Shown here: one piece after another, positions 16,418-25,530 of the stretch
How positions within the stretch are numbered: position 1 is the stretch's first letter
How the letters are laid out: each line of letters begins with the position of its first letter
Source of the DNA: a bacterium
GTDB lineage: Bacteria; Elusimicrobiota; Elusimicrobia; UBA1565; UBA9628
DNA: 45,901 nucleotides
Assembly: GCA_021846045.1 (NCBI GenBank)
Contig: JAJZCM010000007.1
Span: 1-45,901 of the forward strand
Reading direction: 5' to 3'
Program-made: the position numbers and the translations under genes
The notes under the pieces: model-generated
Told to the model about the DNA's origin: nothing
What the model saw: the letters and a program-made list of their open reading frames with translations, nothing else
Database searches by the model: none

Positions 16418-18411
16418 TTTCGCGACCTTTTTTTCGAAGCGGACATTTCTTTCAGCTCGAATAGTTGGTCTCGCAGTACGGCGGCCGTCTCAAAGTCGAG
16501 ATTTTCAGCGGCTTCTTTCATTCGTTTTTCAATTTCCTCCGCAATGATGGGCACATCTTTTAAACCCAGCGGTTTTTCCGTTTCCCTCAAAAAGGAGCGA
16601 CCGTCCCGTTTTGCCTGAGACTCAAATTCCTGAAGTTCCGAAACCGCTTTAACGATGGTTTTGGGCGTAATATTGAACTTCTTATTATATTCAACCTGTT
16701 TTTTACGCCGTCTTTCCATCTCCGATAAGGCCCGTTCCATGGAGCCCGTGCGGGAATCGGCGTACAAAACGACGGAACTGCCGACGTTTCGCGCCGCGCG
16801 CCCGGCGATTTGAATGAGTGTGGTCTCCGATCTTAAAAATCCCTCGTGATCGGCGCCGAGTATCACGACCAGTGAAACCTCGGGAAGGTCCAGGCCTTCG
16901 CGGAGAAGGTTGATGCCGACCAAGCAATCGAAAGTTCCGCGGCGAAGGTCCTGGAGAATTTGAATTCTTTCCAAAGGCTCGATGTCGGAATGAAGATAGC
17001 GAACGCGGAGTCCTTTGGCGAGCAAATAATCCGCCAAATCCTCGGCGGCGCGCTTGGTTAAGGTCGTCACCAAACTTCTTTCCCCTTTCTTAGTCTTTTC
17101 CCTAATGAGCGCCGTCAAATCTTCCATTTGACCCTCGGATGGATGAATGATGATTTCAGGATCGACGAGGCCGGTCGGGCGGATGATTTGTTCGACTACT
17201 TCGCCTTTCGATTTTGTCAATTCATAAGGCCCCGGAGTTGCCGAAATAAAAATCATCTGCCCGGCTAGGGATTCAAATTCGTCAAATTTAAGCGGGCGGT
17301 TGTCCAAAGCCGAGGGAAGCCTAAATCCAAAATCAACCAAGGTTTGCTTTCGCGAGCGGTCGCCCTCATACATGCCGCGAATTTGGGGAACCGTCACATG
17401 AGACTCATCGATTAAGAGAAGATAGTCTTTGGGGAAATAATCCAAGAGACAAAATGGACGTTCCCCTGGGGCGCGGCCCGACAGATGCCGTGAATAATTC
17501 TCAATTCCGTGGCAAAACCCGACTTCCTTGAGCATTTCCATGTCGTAGTGAGTTCTTTGCTCAAGCCTCTGGGCCTCAAGGTTTTTCCCCTTCGCCTTAA
17601 GCTCCGCGACGCGCTCTTTCATTTCCCCCTCGATAAACTTTAAGGCCTTTAAGCGGCTGATTTCATCGGTCACAAAATGTTTGGCCGGATAAATCCATTG
17701 GCTTGAAACATCCTTTATTTTTCTTCCGGTCAAGGGGTCCAATTCCGCGAGGTCCTTAACTCGGCCGTTTTCAAGAGAAGCCCGCAAGGCCGTTTCCTGA
17801 TAGGCGGGGAAAATGTCGATAGAGCCCCCCTTGACGCGGAATTTCCCGCGCGTAAATTCGACCTCGTTTCTCTCATAGTGAATGGAAACCAGTTGTTCCA
17901 AGAGTTTCGTGCGGTCTTGGGGCTGCCCTTTACAAAGATAAATTGAGCTTTTTTCGTAATTTTCAGGAGAGCCGATGTTGTAAATGCAGGAAACAGAGGC
18001 GACGACGATCACGTCTCTTCGGGACGACAGAGCGCTGGTGGCTTTAAGGCGCAGGCGATCAATCCGATCGTTGATTGCGGAATCTTTTTCGATGTAGGTG
18101 TCGGTCGAGGGCACATAAGCTTCCGGCTGATAATAATCGTAGTAGGAAATAAAAAATTCGACCGCGTTGTCCGGGAACAGGGATTTAAACTCGCTGTAGG
18201 TTTGGGCGGCCAGGGTTTTATTGGGTGAAATGATGAGCGCCGGGCGGTCTAGGTTTTTGATGACATGGGCCGCGGTAAATGTTTTTCCGGATCCCGTCAC
18301 CCCTAAGAGGACCTGGGACGGCGCGTTTTCCTTGATTCGGCGCGTTAAATTCTCTATTGCCTGCGGTTGGTCGCCGGAAGGCTTAAATGAAGACTTTAAG
18401 TGAAAGGGCAT
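16414..18411 (-). CDS. uvrB: Excinuclease ABC subunit B
   Basis: FKPSGDQPQAIENL, LLGVTGSGKTFTAAHVI, EFFISYYDYYQPEAYVPSTDTYIEKDSAIN, C-terminal UVR motif. Confidence 0.98.
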   Translation of the reverse strand: MPFHLKSSFKPSGDQPQAIENLTRRIKENAPSQVLLGVTGSGKTFTAAHVIKNLDRPALIISPNKTLAAQTYSEFKSLFPDNAVEFFISYYDYYQPEAYVPSTDTYIEKDSAINDRIDRLRLKATSALSSRRDVIVVASVSCIYNIGSPENYEKSSIYLCKGQPQDRTKLLEQLVSIHYERNEVEFTRGKFRVKGGSIDIFPAYQETALRASLENGRVKDLAELDPLTGRKIKDVSSQWIYPAKHFVTDEISRLKALKFIEGEMKERVAELKAKGKNLEAQRLEQRTHYDMEMLKEVGFCHGIENYSRHLSGRAPGERPFCLLDYFPKDYLLLIDESHVTVPQIRGMYEGDRSRKQTLVDFGFRLPSALDNRPLKFDEFESLAGQMIFISATPGPYELTKSKGEVVEQIIRPTGLVDPEIIIHPSEGQMEDLTALIREKTKKGERSLVTTLTKRAAEDLADYLLAKGLRVRYLHSDIEPLERIQILQDLRRGTFDCLVGINLLREGLDLPEVSLVVILGADHEGFLRSETTLIQIAGRAARNVGSSVVLYADSRTGSMERALSEMERRRKKQVEYNKKFNITPKTIVKAVSELQEFESQAKRDGRSFLRETEKPLGLKDVPIIAEEIEKRMKEAAENLDFETAAVLRDQLFELKEMSASKKRSRK

Positions 18412-18531
18412 CCACCCCTATTATAATGCAAATAGGGTAATTCTAGGCATGGAACATTCGTTGAAAATACGCGACACTTTTCTTATTTCTTATACGTCTA
18501 AAAAAGCGCAGATCGTAAATCGTAAAAGGAG

Positions 18532-19068
18532 ATGAAAATGAAAAAACTATCGTCAATGTTGCTGATCTGTTTGTCTGGATGGATGTTGGCCGCAGCAAGT
18601 TTGCCGGCGCAAGCGCAAGATGAGAGCGCGGGTTCCACTCAAGGCGCTTCTGTGGTCGGACAAGGTCAAAGCGGAGATGCTCAAAGCAATGTTCCAGCGG
18701 CTAAACGGAAAAGGCGTCATTGGCCATGCGCTCAGGATATAAAAAAATTGTGTCCTGATGCGAAAACTTGGAAAGAAAAAAGGCAGTGTCTTAAAGACAA
18801 TAAGCAGAACTTGTCAAAGGCCTGCCAAGCCCGGATGAAAAAGATGCATGCCCGGGTGGGCGCTTTTAAAAATTCCTGTGGCGCTGATGTTCAGCAGTTT
18901 TGCTCTTCCGTTAAAGGACCGCGCGCGGTGCATCAGTGCTTAAAACAAAATTCGGCAAATTTATCATCTTCTTGCCAGGCCTTTTTAGCGAAGGCAAAAG
19001 CTCACTGGAAAAAACATCATCATAAGAAAACTTCTGATTCTCAATCCGCTCAACCTAGCCAACAATAA
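18532..19068 (+). CDS. Secreted Cys-rich repeat (GLG1/Cys_rich_FGFR-like) protein
   Basis: Signal peptide; two repeats CAQDIKKLCPDAKTWKEKRQCLKDNKQNLSKACQARM and CGADVQQFCSSVKGPRAVHQCLKQNSANLSSSCQAFL. Confidence 0.8.
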   Translation: MKMKKLSSMLLICLSGWMLAAASLPAQAQDESAGSTQGASVVGQGQSGDAQSNVPAAKRKRRHWPCAQDIKKLCPDAKTWKEKRQCLKDNKQNLSKACQARMKKMHARVGAFKNSCGADVQQFCSSVKGPRAVHQCLKQNSANLSSSCQAFLAKAKAHWKKHHHKKTSDSQSAQPSQQ

Positions 19069-19103
19069 TATATTCTTGGTTATCCGGCCCCCGCTCGCGG
19101 GGC

Positions 19104-19691
19104 GTGGGGCCGGGGGAGATCTTTATCACCGACGCGGAGATCGTTAGAAAGATTCGCAGGGGCCGTTCCGCCTTATATGCGGAGCTAATGCGCCGCCATT
19201 ATCCAAAAATTTTTTGCCTTTGTTTGTCCCTTCTCAAAGATCCTTCTATGGCTGATGACGCCGCCCAAGAGGCTTTTTTAAAATCCTACCGCTCACTGGA
19301 CAAATTTCGAGAAGATTCTTCTTTTTTGACGTGGATTCACCGAATTGCGGCGAACCGCTGCTTGGATTTGATCCGTCTCAAGGCCCGCGAAAAGGAAAAT
19401 TCTCTGGATACGATGCTTGAAATTTCGGAGAACCATTCTTTCCGTGAGGTGGAGAGTTCGCTCTTAATTGAATCTTCGCTGATTAATTCGGATTTGGTTG
19501 AAAAAATTATGTCCCGGTTGCCAGTGGAATATCGTTTGATTTTAGTGTTACGCGAGGTTCAGGGATTCAATTATCAGGAGATCTCCCAGGTTTTGGAGTG
19601 CAGCCTTGATTCGGTCAAGGCCCGTCTTCGCAGGGCGCGCTTGGCTTGCGGAGAGGCTCTCCGACACTTTAAGATGGCGGGATGCGTCTAA
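19104..19691 (+). CDS. ECF-type RNA polymerase sigma factor (start codon uncertain)
   Basis: DAAQEAFLKSYRSLDKFREDSSFLTWIHRIAANRCLDLIR (region 2), LPVEYRLILVLREVQGFNYQEISQVLECSLDSVKARLRRAR (region 4). Confidence 0.93.
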   Translation: MGPGEIFITDAEIVRKIRRGRSALYAELMRRHYPKIFCLCLSLLKDPSMADDAAQEAFLKSYRSLDKFREDSSFLTWIHRIAANRCLDLIRLKAREKENSLDTMLEISENHSFREVESSLLIESSLINSDLVEKIMSRLPVEYRLILVLREVQGFNYQEISQVLECSLDSVKARLRRARLACGEALRHFKMAGCV

Positions 19692-19728
19692 ATTGAAAGA
19701 AGAAAGATTAGGGTTCGTTATTAAATAA

Positions 19729-20190
19729 ATGAAACACGAAGAAATGAAGGAAAAACTAGGGGCTTTTCAAGATGGAGAATTATCTCCGCAGGAACGTCTT
19801 GAAATATCGGCCCATCTTGCCATTTGCGTGGAATGCCGCGAGATTCAAAAAAGTTGGCAGAAAATCTCGGAGGTTTTGTTTCAGTCCCGCGGTTTTGTAT
19901 CCCATCAAGAAACCGAGAAATTCGTCGCTCGAACAATGGAGAAAATCATTCCCCCTTCTTCTAAAGGAGCGGGGGCTTTCGCAGGATTATTTTGGAATTT
20001 TTTGACCCCGGCTCTGGAACTTGGTTTTGCCGCCCTATTTTTTTTCACCGTTCTTGGGGCATCCGACCGTTTTGCCGCCCCGGATACTCTTCTTCTTCTG
20101 GGTTCCAACAAGGATGTGGCGGAATTAATCTTGCCTTCGGTTAGCGGCCAGGGGGCAAATTGGTTTAATTCGTTATTGGAGGGAAGATGA
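19729..20190 (+). CDS. Anti-sigma factor with zinc-finger (zf-HC2) domain
   Basis: LGAFQDGELSPQERLEISAHLAICVECREI (HxxxCxxC), C-terminal TM segment, adjacent to ECF sigma. Confidence 0.85.
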   Translation: MKHEEMKEKLGAFQDGELSPQERLEISAHLAICVECREIQKSWQKISEVLFQSRGFVSHQETEKFVARTMEKIIPPSSKGAGAFAGLFWNFLTPALELGFAALFFFTVLGASDRFAAPDTLLLLGSNKDVAELILPSVSGQGANWFNSLLEGR

Positions 20191-20561
20191 AAATTTCTTG
20201 GAATCACGTCTTGATTGCTTTTTGCGTCGGGCTTTTGATTGGGGCTTGGGCCGGCATTCGCCATGAGAAGGCGGTCTTTCGTCAATTTTGGTCCCATGGG
20301 CCCGAAACCCGAAAAATTTTAGCTAAGCTTAGCCGAAAACTGGATTTGACTCCTCAGCAAGAAGGACAAGTTCAGCTCTTATTGGAAGCCAAGCGCGAGA
20401 AAATTCTAATTCTTCACCAGCAGATGAGAGCTCAATTTGAGGCCCTTCGTCTTTCGATGCGCTCAGACATGGCCCATATATTGAATCCTAAACAGCAGGA
20501 AAAGTTTGCATTGATGACTCAGGAATGGGACAAGCGGCATCATTGGGTCAAGGGCTCTTAG
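20187..20561 (+). CDS. Spy/CpxP-like periplasmic metal-sensing/chaperone protein
   Basis: N-terminal membrane anchor plus LSRKLDLTPQQEGQVQLLLEAKREKILILHQQMRAQFEALR; ATGA overlap with anti-sigma gene. Confidence 0.65.
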   Translation: MKISWNHVLIAFCVGLLIGAWAGIRHEKAVFRQFWSHGPETRKILAKLSRKLDLTPQQEGQVQLLLEAKREKILILHQQMRAQFEALRLSMRSDMAHILNPKQQEKFALMTQEWDKRHHWVKGS

Positions 20562-20572
20562 TATAATGAAGC

Positions 20573-21904
20573 GTGAAACGATTTAAAAAATCGATTTTCT
20601 TAGGTTTGCTTTGTGTTGGATGGGGGTGGCCCGTCTTCGCCGCTTCCGATTTGGCGGCGGTCCACGATTTACATGCGTTGACATGGAAAGAGTGCGTTAA
20701 AATCGCCCTCAAAGACAATCCCGATCTTGCCGCCGCAAAAAAAGCGATTGATTCCGCGCGCGCTACCTACTACGCCACTTGGAACGAGGTCTTACCGAGC
20801 CTATCAACCCTGGAAGACGGATATACCAAGGTGCGCTCAGCTAACCAATCAAGTTTTCTGGCTTCTAATGGAGTCGCCGGAGGCGGACTCCTTCCATGGA
20901 CGCTCCAGGGGAATGCGCGTATGGATATTTTTAACTTTAAGGATTACCAAGACATCCGGAAATCCCATGCTTTTGTTTCTCAAATGTGGGCTTCTTACCG
21001 AACCAGTTCCGTGACGGTCCGGTATAATTTGGAAGTCGCTTTTTATCGCCTGCTTTTCGCCTATCGGATGATTGATGTGGCCAAGGATATTTTGAAGCTT
21101 CGGCAAGAAAACACCGACATGGTCCAGCTTCTTTACAACAACGGCCAAGAGTCCAAAGGAAACCTGATGTTGTCCAAGGCCCAAACCAAATTAGCGCAAG
21201 AAGCGGTGGATCAAAACCAGAGGCGGTTGCGTTTGGCTCAGATTCAATTGGATCAACTCTTGGGCCGGGAAGGGTTTGCCCAGGTTGCCGTTCAGGGAAG
21301 TTTGAATCTGCCTGATCCGCAAAAAGGGTATCCCGATATGGCTTCTCTGGTTGAAAATAATCCCAGCGTCCAACTTCAAAAAGCGATTTGGTGGGGGGCT
21401 AAAGCCGGCGTTGGGCAATCTTTAAGCGCGATGCTACCGAATGTCGGGGTCATGTATACTCGAACCGGGCTCGGAAACAATATGATTGCAACTCAAAACC
21501 CGAGTTGGTCTTTCTTTGGGTCGGTGAGCATGCCCATTTTCTCCAACGGCCCTTTGGGTAATTTCTTTACCTTGGTCAGCGCTAGGCGGACGGCCGATCA
21601 AAACGAGGAACAATTGCGCTCAACCCGTCTCTTGATTAGGGCGACGATGGAGGGAGCTTGGTATAATCTCAAAAACGAGGCGCAACTCGTCGATGTGTGG
21701 ACTTATCGGGTCAAGGCGACGAAACAAAGAAACGATGAGTCCACGATTCGTTATAGCGCGGGGCTGATGACCTACGACACCTGGGAAATCGCCGTAACCG
21801 ATCTTGTCAACGCCGAGCAAACCTTGATCCAAGATCAATTTTTAGAAACGCAATATTTGGCCGCTTGGGAAGAGGCCAAGGGTTTGGGTTTGGAGGATGA
21901 ATGA
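20573..21904 (+). CDS. TolC-family outer membrane efflux protein
   Basis: Signal peptide, LTWKECVKIALKDNPDLAAAKKAIDSARATYYATWNEVLPSL and a second OEP repeat with LSAMLPNVGVMYTRTG. Confidence 0.88.
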   Translation: MKRFKKSIFLGLLCVGWGWPVFAASDLAAVHDLHALTWKECVKIALKDNPDLAAAKKAIDSARATYYATWNEVLPSLSTLEDGYTKVRSANQSSFLASNGVAGGGLLPWTLQGNARMDIFNFKDYQDIRKSHAFVSQMWASYRTSSVTVRYNLEVAFYRLLFAYRMIDVAKDILKLRQENTDMVQLLYNNGQESKGNLMLSKAQTKLAQEAVDQNQRRLRLAQIQLDQLLGREGFAQVAVQGSLNLPDPQKGYPDMASLVENNPSVQLQKAIWWGAKAGVGQSLSAMLPNVGVMYTRTGLGNNMIATQNPSWSFFGSVSMPIFSNGPLGNFFTLVSARRTADQNEEQLRSTRLLIRATMEGAWYNLKNEAQLVDVWTYRVKATKQRNDESTIRYSAGLMTYDTWEIAVTDLVNAEQTLIQDQFLETQYLAAWEEAKGLGLEDE

Positions 21905-22851
21905 GGAAAATTCTTGCTGGGGGATTGAGCGTCGTCATTTTAGCGGGGGCCGGGTTTTATTGGCATAAAAAAGACGCAAAGCCTAAAAATTCCGGAGAGG
22001 TTATTCATGTTCGCCGGGGGCCTCTGGAAGAAACGGTCGAGTCAACGGGAAACGTCGCGCCTTTAAACCGGGTTGAGATTAAGCCCGCCATCTCCGGACG
22101 CATCGATAAGTATTTAGTGGATGAGGGCAGCGTGGTTAAGGCCGGGCAAGTGATTGCCTGGATGAGTTCTTCCGACCGCGTGGCGATTATGGATGCGGCG
22201 AGATCCCAAGGCCCTAAAGCCCTTAAGAAATGGGAAGACAGCTACAAGCCGACTCCAATTATCGCTCCAATTTCCGGAGTCGTGATATTAAGAAACATCG
22301 TTGATGGTCAAACGGTTGATGCCGCAACGGTCCTTTTTGCGATGTCGGATAAACTGATCGTCATCGCCCAAGTGGATGAAACCGATGTCGGGAAAATCCA
22401 TTTGGGAATGGCGGCGAAAATTATTCTTGACGCTTACCCTAATCGGACAGCGATGGGAAAGGTCTTTGATATTCTCCACGAAGGCGTCAATACTTCGAAT
22501 GTAATCACCTACAATGTCAAGATTAATCTTGACGGAGGCGCGCCCAATTATTATAAATCTCAAATGACGGCAAACGCCAGTTTTATCATTAAGGAAAATA
22601 AAAACGCCTTGTTTGTCCCCGCCTCGGCCGTTAAACAAAAAAATGGAAAAAACGTTGTTCTGGTTCCTGGACCGGGTGGGAAACCTGAGGAGAAAGTCGT
22701 TTCTCTTGGTATTCAAGACGGAACCAATGACGAAATTCTCTCCGGTCTTCAGGATGGAGATTTGATCATCATTCCAGGGAACCATTATGTTCCTCAACAG
22801 GCGCAGACCAGCCCCTTGGCCTTTGGCGGGAAAAAGAAGAAATCAGATTAG
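21901..22851 (+). CDS. HlyD/MacA-type periplasmic adaptor (short hairpin)
   Basis: ETVESTGNVAPLNRVEIKPAISGRIDKYLVDEGSVVKAGQVIAWM ... PIIAPISGVVILRNIVDGQTVDA. Confidence 0.9.
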   Translation: MRKILAGGLSVVILAGAGFYWHKKDAKPKNSGEVIHVRRGPLEETVESTGNVAPLNRVEIKPAISGRIDKYLVDEGSVVKAGQVIAWMSSSDRVAIMDAARSQGPKALKKWEDSYKPTPIIAPISGVVILRNIVDGQTVDAATVLFAMSDKLIVIAQVDETDVGKIHLGMAAKIILDAYPNRTAMGKVFDILHEGVNTSNVITYNVKINLDGGAPNYYKSQMTANASFIIKENKNALFVPASAVKQKNGKNVVLVPGPGGKPEEKVVSLGIQDGTNDEILSGLQDGDLIIIPGNHYVPQQAQTSPLAFGGKKKKSD

Positions 22852-22856
22852 AAAGA

Positions 22857-24869
22857 ATGGCTTTGAATATGCCTATCATCAAACTGGAGAACATCCGGCA
22901 TTCCTATAAAGTGGGACCGGGAAATTTATTGGTCCTCAAAGGGATTGATTTGTCCATCGAACAGGGGGAATTTGTTGCGATCATGGGGCCCTCAGGTTCA
23001 GGAAAATCCACCTTGCTTCAGATATTAGGGTTGCTAGAGCGGCCGACCCGAGGGCGCTATTTTCTCCTTGGAAAAGACGTGTCCGGATTGTCCGATGATG
23101 AGGGCGCGGCCTTAAGATCAAAGACGATCGGATTTATCTTCCAGATGTTCAATCTTTTGTCGCGAACCAGCGCCGTGGATAATGTTCTTCTTCCCGCGAT
23201 CTACTCCGGCCAAGGCGTTTCCAGCTCAAAAGCCCTTGAGCTTCTCCAGGATGTCGGTTTGTCCGATCGCGTCCATCATAAGCCCAATCAGCTTTCCGGG
23301 GGTCAGCAACAAAGAGTTGCGATCGCAAGGTCTCTGATTAATTCCCCTAAAATCATTTTTGCCGATGAGCCCACCGGAAATTTGGCTTCCGATCAGGCTG
23401 ATGAGATCCTTGAAAAACTTTGCGAGATGCACGCGCGTGGGATTACTATTATCATGGTCACCCATGAACAGGATATTGCTTCTTATGCCGAGCGCATCAT
23501 CAAGATCAAGGACGGTCAGATTCAATCTGACGAAAAAAATACGAACCCCAAGCATCCATTAAACAAGGCGCAAAAGAGCCAAAACGAAGCCGCGTTCGCA
23601 TCTTCTCCGCATGTTCTTTCGGATTTAAGCTGGCTGGAGGTCAAGGAGAATAGCTCCTCCGCCGCGAAAGCTATTTCCGCAAATAAAACTCGCTCCTTTT
23701 TGTCGGTTTTGGGAATTCTCATCGGCGTTTGCTCGGTGATCGCGATGTTGGCCATTGGGCGGGGAGCGCAAAAATCAATCGAGGCCAGAATTTCCGGCCT
23801 GGGATCTAATTTAATCATGATTTGGCCTTTTTCTTCTGCCGCTTTTCACGGAGGCACGGGGACGGTATCCCGTTTGACTTTAACCGATATGGATGAAATT
23901 TCCCATTTGAGCTCTCATATCGTCGCGGTCAACGGAGAAGTGTCGTCGGATGAGCAAGTCGTTTATAAAGATAAGAATACCAATACGGAAATTGATGGTG
24001 ATCTAACCTCTTACGCTTCCATGCATTCCGCTCAGCCTTATTATGGCCGCTTTTTTACCGCAGCGGAAAACAACGATGTTGCTCGGGTGGCGATATTAGG
24101 GCAAACCGTCGTTGATACCCTATTTGGAAAATCTGATCCGGTCGGGAGGCAAATCAAAATCAATCGCATTAGCTTTAAGGTGATTGGAGTCTTGCCTCCC
24201 AAAGGGTCAAGCGCTTGGCATGACCAAGATGACTTGGTCGTCATTCCCCTTAAGACCGCGATGATGAGGCTCGGCCTCAATGGGTGGAGTAGTTCAAGCA
24301 GCCGCGGCCGCTATCTAAAGAGAATAGAAGTGGAATGCGATGGCCCTAATTCTATTGACGGAGTAATGGCGAAGATACGGACTTTTTTAAGGGCGAGGCA
24401 CCACCTACCAGCTTACAAAGACGATGATTTTACCGTGCGCAATATGCAAGACATTCAATCTGCGCTGACCGGAACGACAAAGACTTTTGGAATTCTTTTG
24501 GGCATTGTCGCCGCAATTTCTATTTTAGTCGGCGGAATTGGAATCATGAACATCATGCTTGTTTCTGTCACCGAAAGAACGCGGGAAATCGGCCTTAGAA
24601 AAGCCGTTGGGGCGCCCCGACGCGCGATCCTAGCTCAGTTTTTAATTGAATCAGCCCTGTTGTCTCTCTTGGGAGGAACAATTGGAGTTTTTTTGGGGGT
24701 AGGAATCGCGTTTCTAATGACTCATTACGCGGGGTGGAACGCGATTGTAACTCCGCAATCGATTATTTTGGCTTTCGGTTGTTCCGCGTTGATTGGAATC
24801 ATTTTCGGCTTTTGGCCCGCCCGCAAGGCGTCTTTATTGTCTCCCATCGAGGCTTTGCGTTATGAGTAA
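22857..24869 (+). CDS. macB: MacB-type ABC transporter (ATPase fused to FtsX-like permease)
   Basis: MGPSGSGKSTLLQILG, NQLSGGQQQRVAIARSL, then MacB periplasmic core and FtsX-like TREIGLRKAVGAPRRAILAQFLIESALLS. Confidence 0.92.
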   Translation: MALNMPIIKLENIRHSYKVGPGNLLVLKGIDLSIEQGEFVAIMGPSGSGKSTLLQILGLLERPTRGRYFLLGKDVSGLSDDEGAALRSKTIGFIFQMFNLLSRTSAVDNVLLPAIYSGQGVSSSKALELLQDVGLSDRVHHKPNQLSGGQQQRVAIARSLINSPKIIFADEPTGNLASDQADEILEKLCEMHARGITIIMVTHEQDIASYAERIIKIKDGQIQSDEKNTNPKHPLNKAQKSQNEAAFASSPHVLSDLSWLEVKENSSSAAKAISANKTRSFLSVLGILIGVCSVIAMLAIGRGAQKSIEARISGLGSNLIMIWPFSSAAFHGGTGTVSRLTLTDMDEISHLSSHIVAVNGEVSSDEQVVYKDKNTNTEIDGDLTSYASMHSAQPYYGRFFTAAENNDVARVAILGQTVVDTLFGKSDPVGRQIKINRISFKVIGVLPPKGSSAWHDQDDLVVIPLKTAMMRLGLNGWSSSSSRGRYLKRIEVECDGPNSIDGVMAKIRTFLRARHHLPAYKDDDFTVRNMQDIQSALTGTTKTFGILLGIVAAISILVGGIGIMNIMLVSVTERTREIGLRKAVGAPRRAILAQFLIESALLSLLGGTIGVFLGVGIAFLMTHYAGWNAIVTPQSIILAFGCSALIGIIFGFWPARKASLLSPIEALRYE

Positions 24870-24958
24870 ATTTCCTGCAAGCGGCGCGCGATATCCATAA
24901 AAATAAATGGCGCCTCCGTACTCATGGGCGGCGTCTTTTTCTTAACGGATCCAACAAC

Positions 24959-25498
24959 TTAAGATTTTCCAGCGGCGACGCTGACGACCGTCACGTCAAA
25001 ATTTAAAGTCTTTCCCGCCAAGAGAGGGTTGAAATCTAATACCACGTGTTTTTTGCCGATTTTGTAAACAGTCGCTTGGAAATTGCGGCCGTTTTGAGAA
25101 CCCCCCACCGTAGAACCGACCTTAAGAGAAGCGAGATTCTTAAAAGAAGTCTTGGGAACCTTCACAAAAGCCTTCGGGTTAATGACGCCGTAGCCGTCTT
25201 GCGGAGTGACGACGACGTGTTTTTGATCTCCAGCCTTAAGACCCACTAAAGCGCTGTTGAGCCCCGGGATGATTTGTCCGGATCCCTCGATAAACATTAG
25301 GGGTTTTTTGCCGATGGAAGTGTCGACTATTTTCCCATCAACCTTGAGCGTATAGTCGATCTGAACGACCGAGCCCTTTTGAATTGTCTGGTTTCCCCCC
25401 GCCACTTTTTTGCAGGCGGCAAAACCTAGAATGGCGATACCGATGATCGCAAATGAATATTTAAGGTTAAATTTTTGTTTTTTGAGTGGCATGGTCAT
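24959..25498 (-). CDS. FKBP-type peptidyl-prolyl isomerase, SlyD-like, probable lipoprotein
   Basis: Lipobox-like ILGFAACKK; VQIDYTLKVDGKIVDTSIGKKPLMFIEGSGQIIPGLNSALVGLKAGDQKHVVVTPQDGYG. Confidence 0.9.
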   Translation of the reverse strand: MTMPLKKQKFNLKYSFAIIGIAILGFAACKKVAGGNQTIQKGSVVQIDYTLKVDGKIVDTSIGKKPLMFIEGSGQIIPGLNSALVGLKAGDQKHVVVTPQDGYGVINPKAFVKVPKTSFKNLASLKVGSTVGGSQNGRNFQATVYKIGKKHVVLDFNPLLAGKTLNFDVTVVSVAAGKS

Positions 25499-25530
25499 TT
25501 TCTCCTTAAGCCCGTATGGGCTATTATAGC

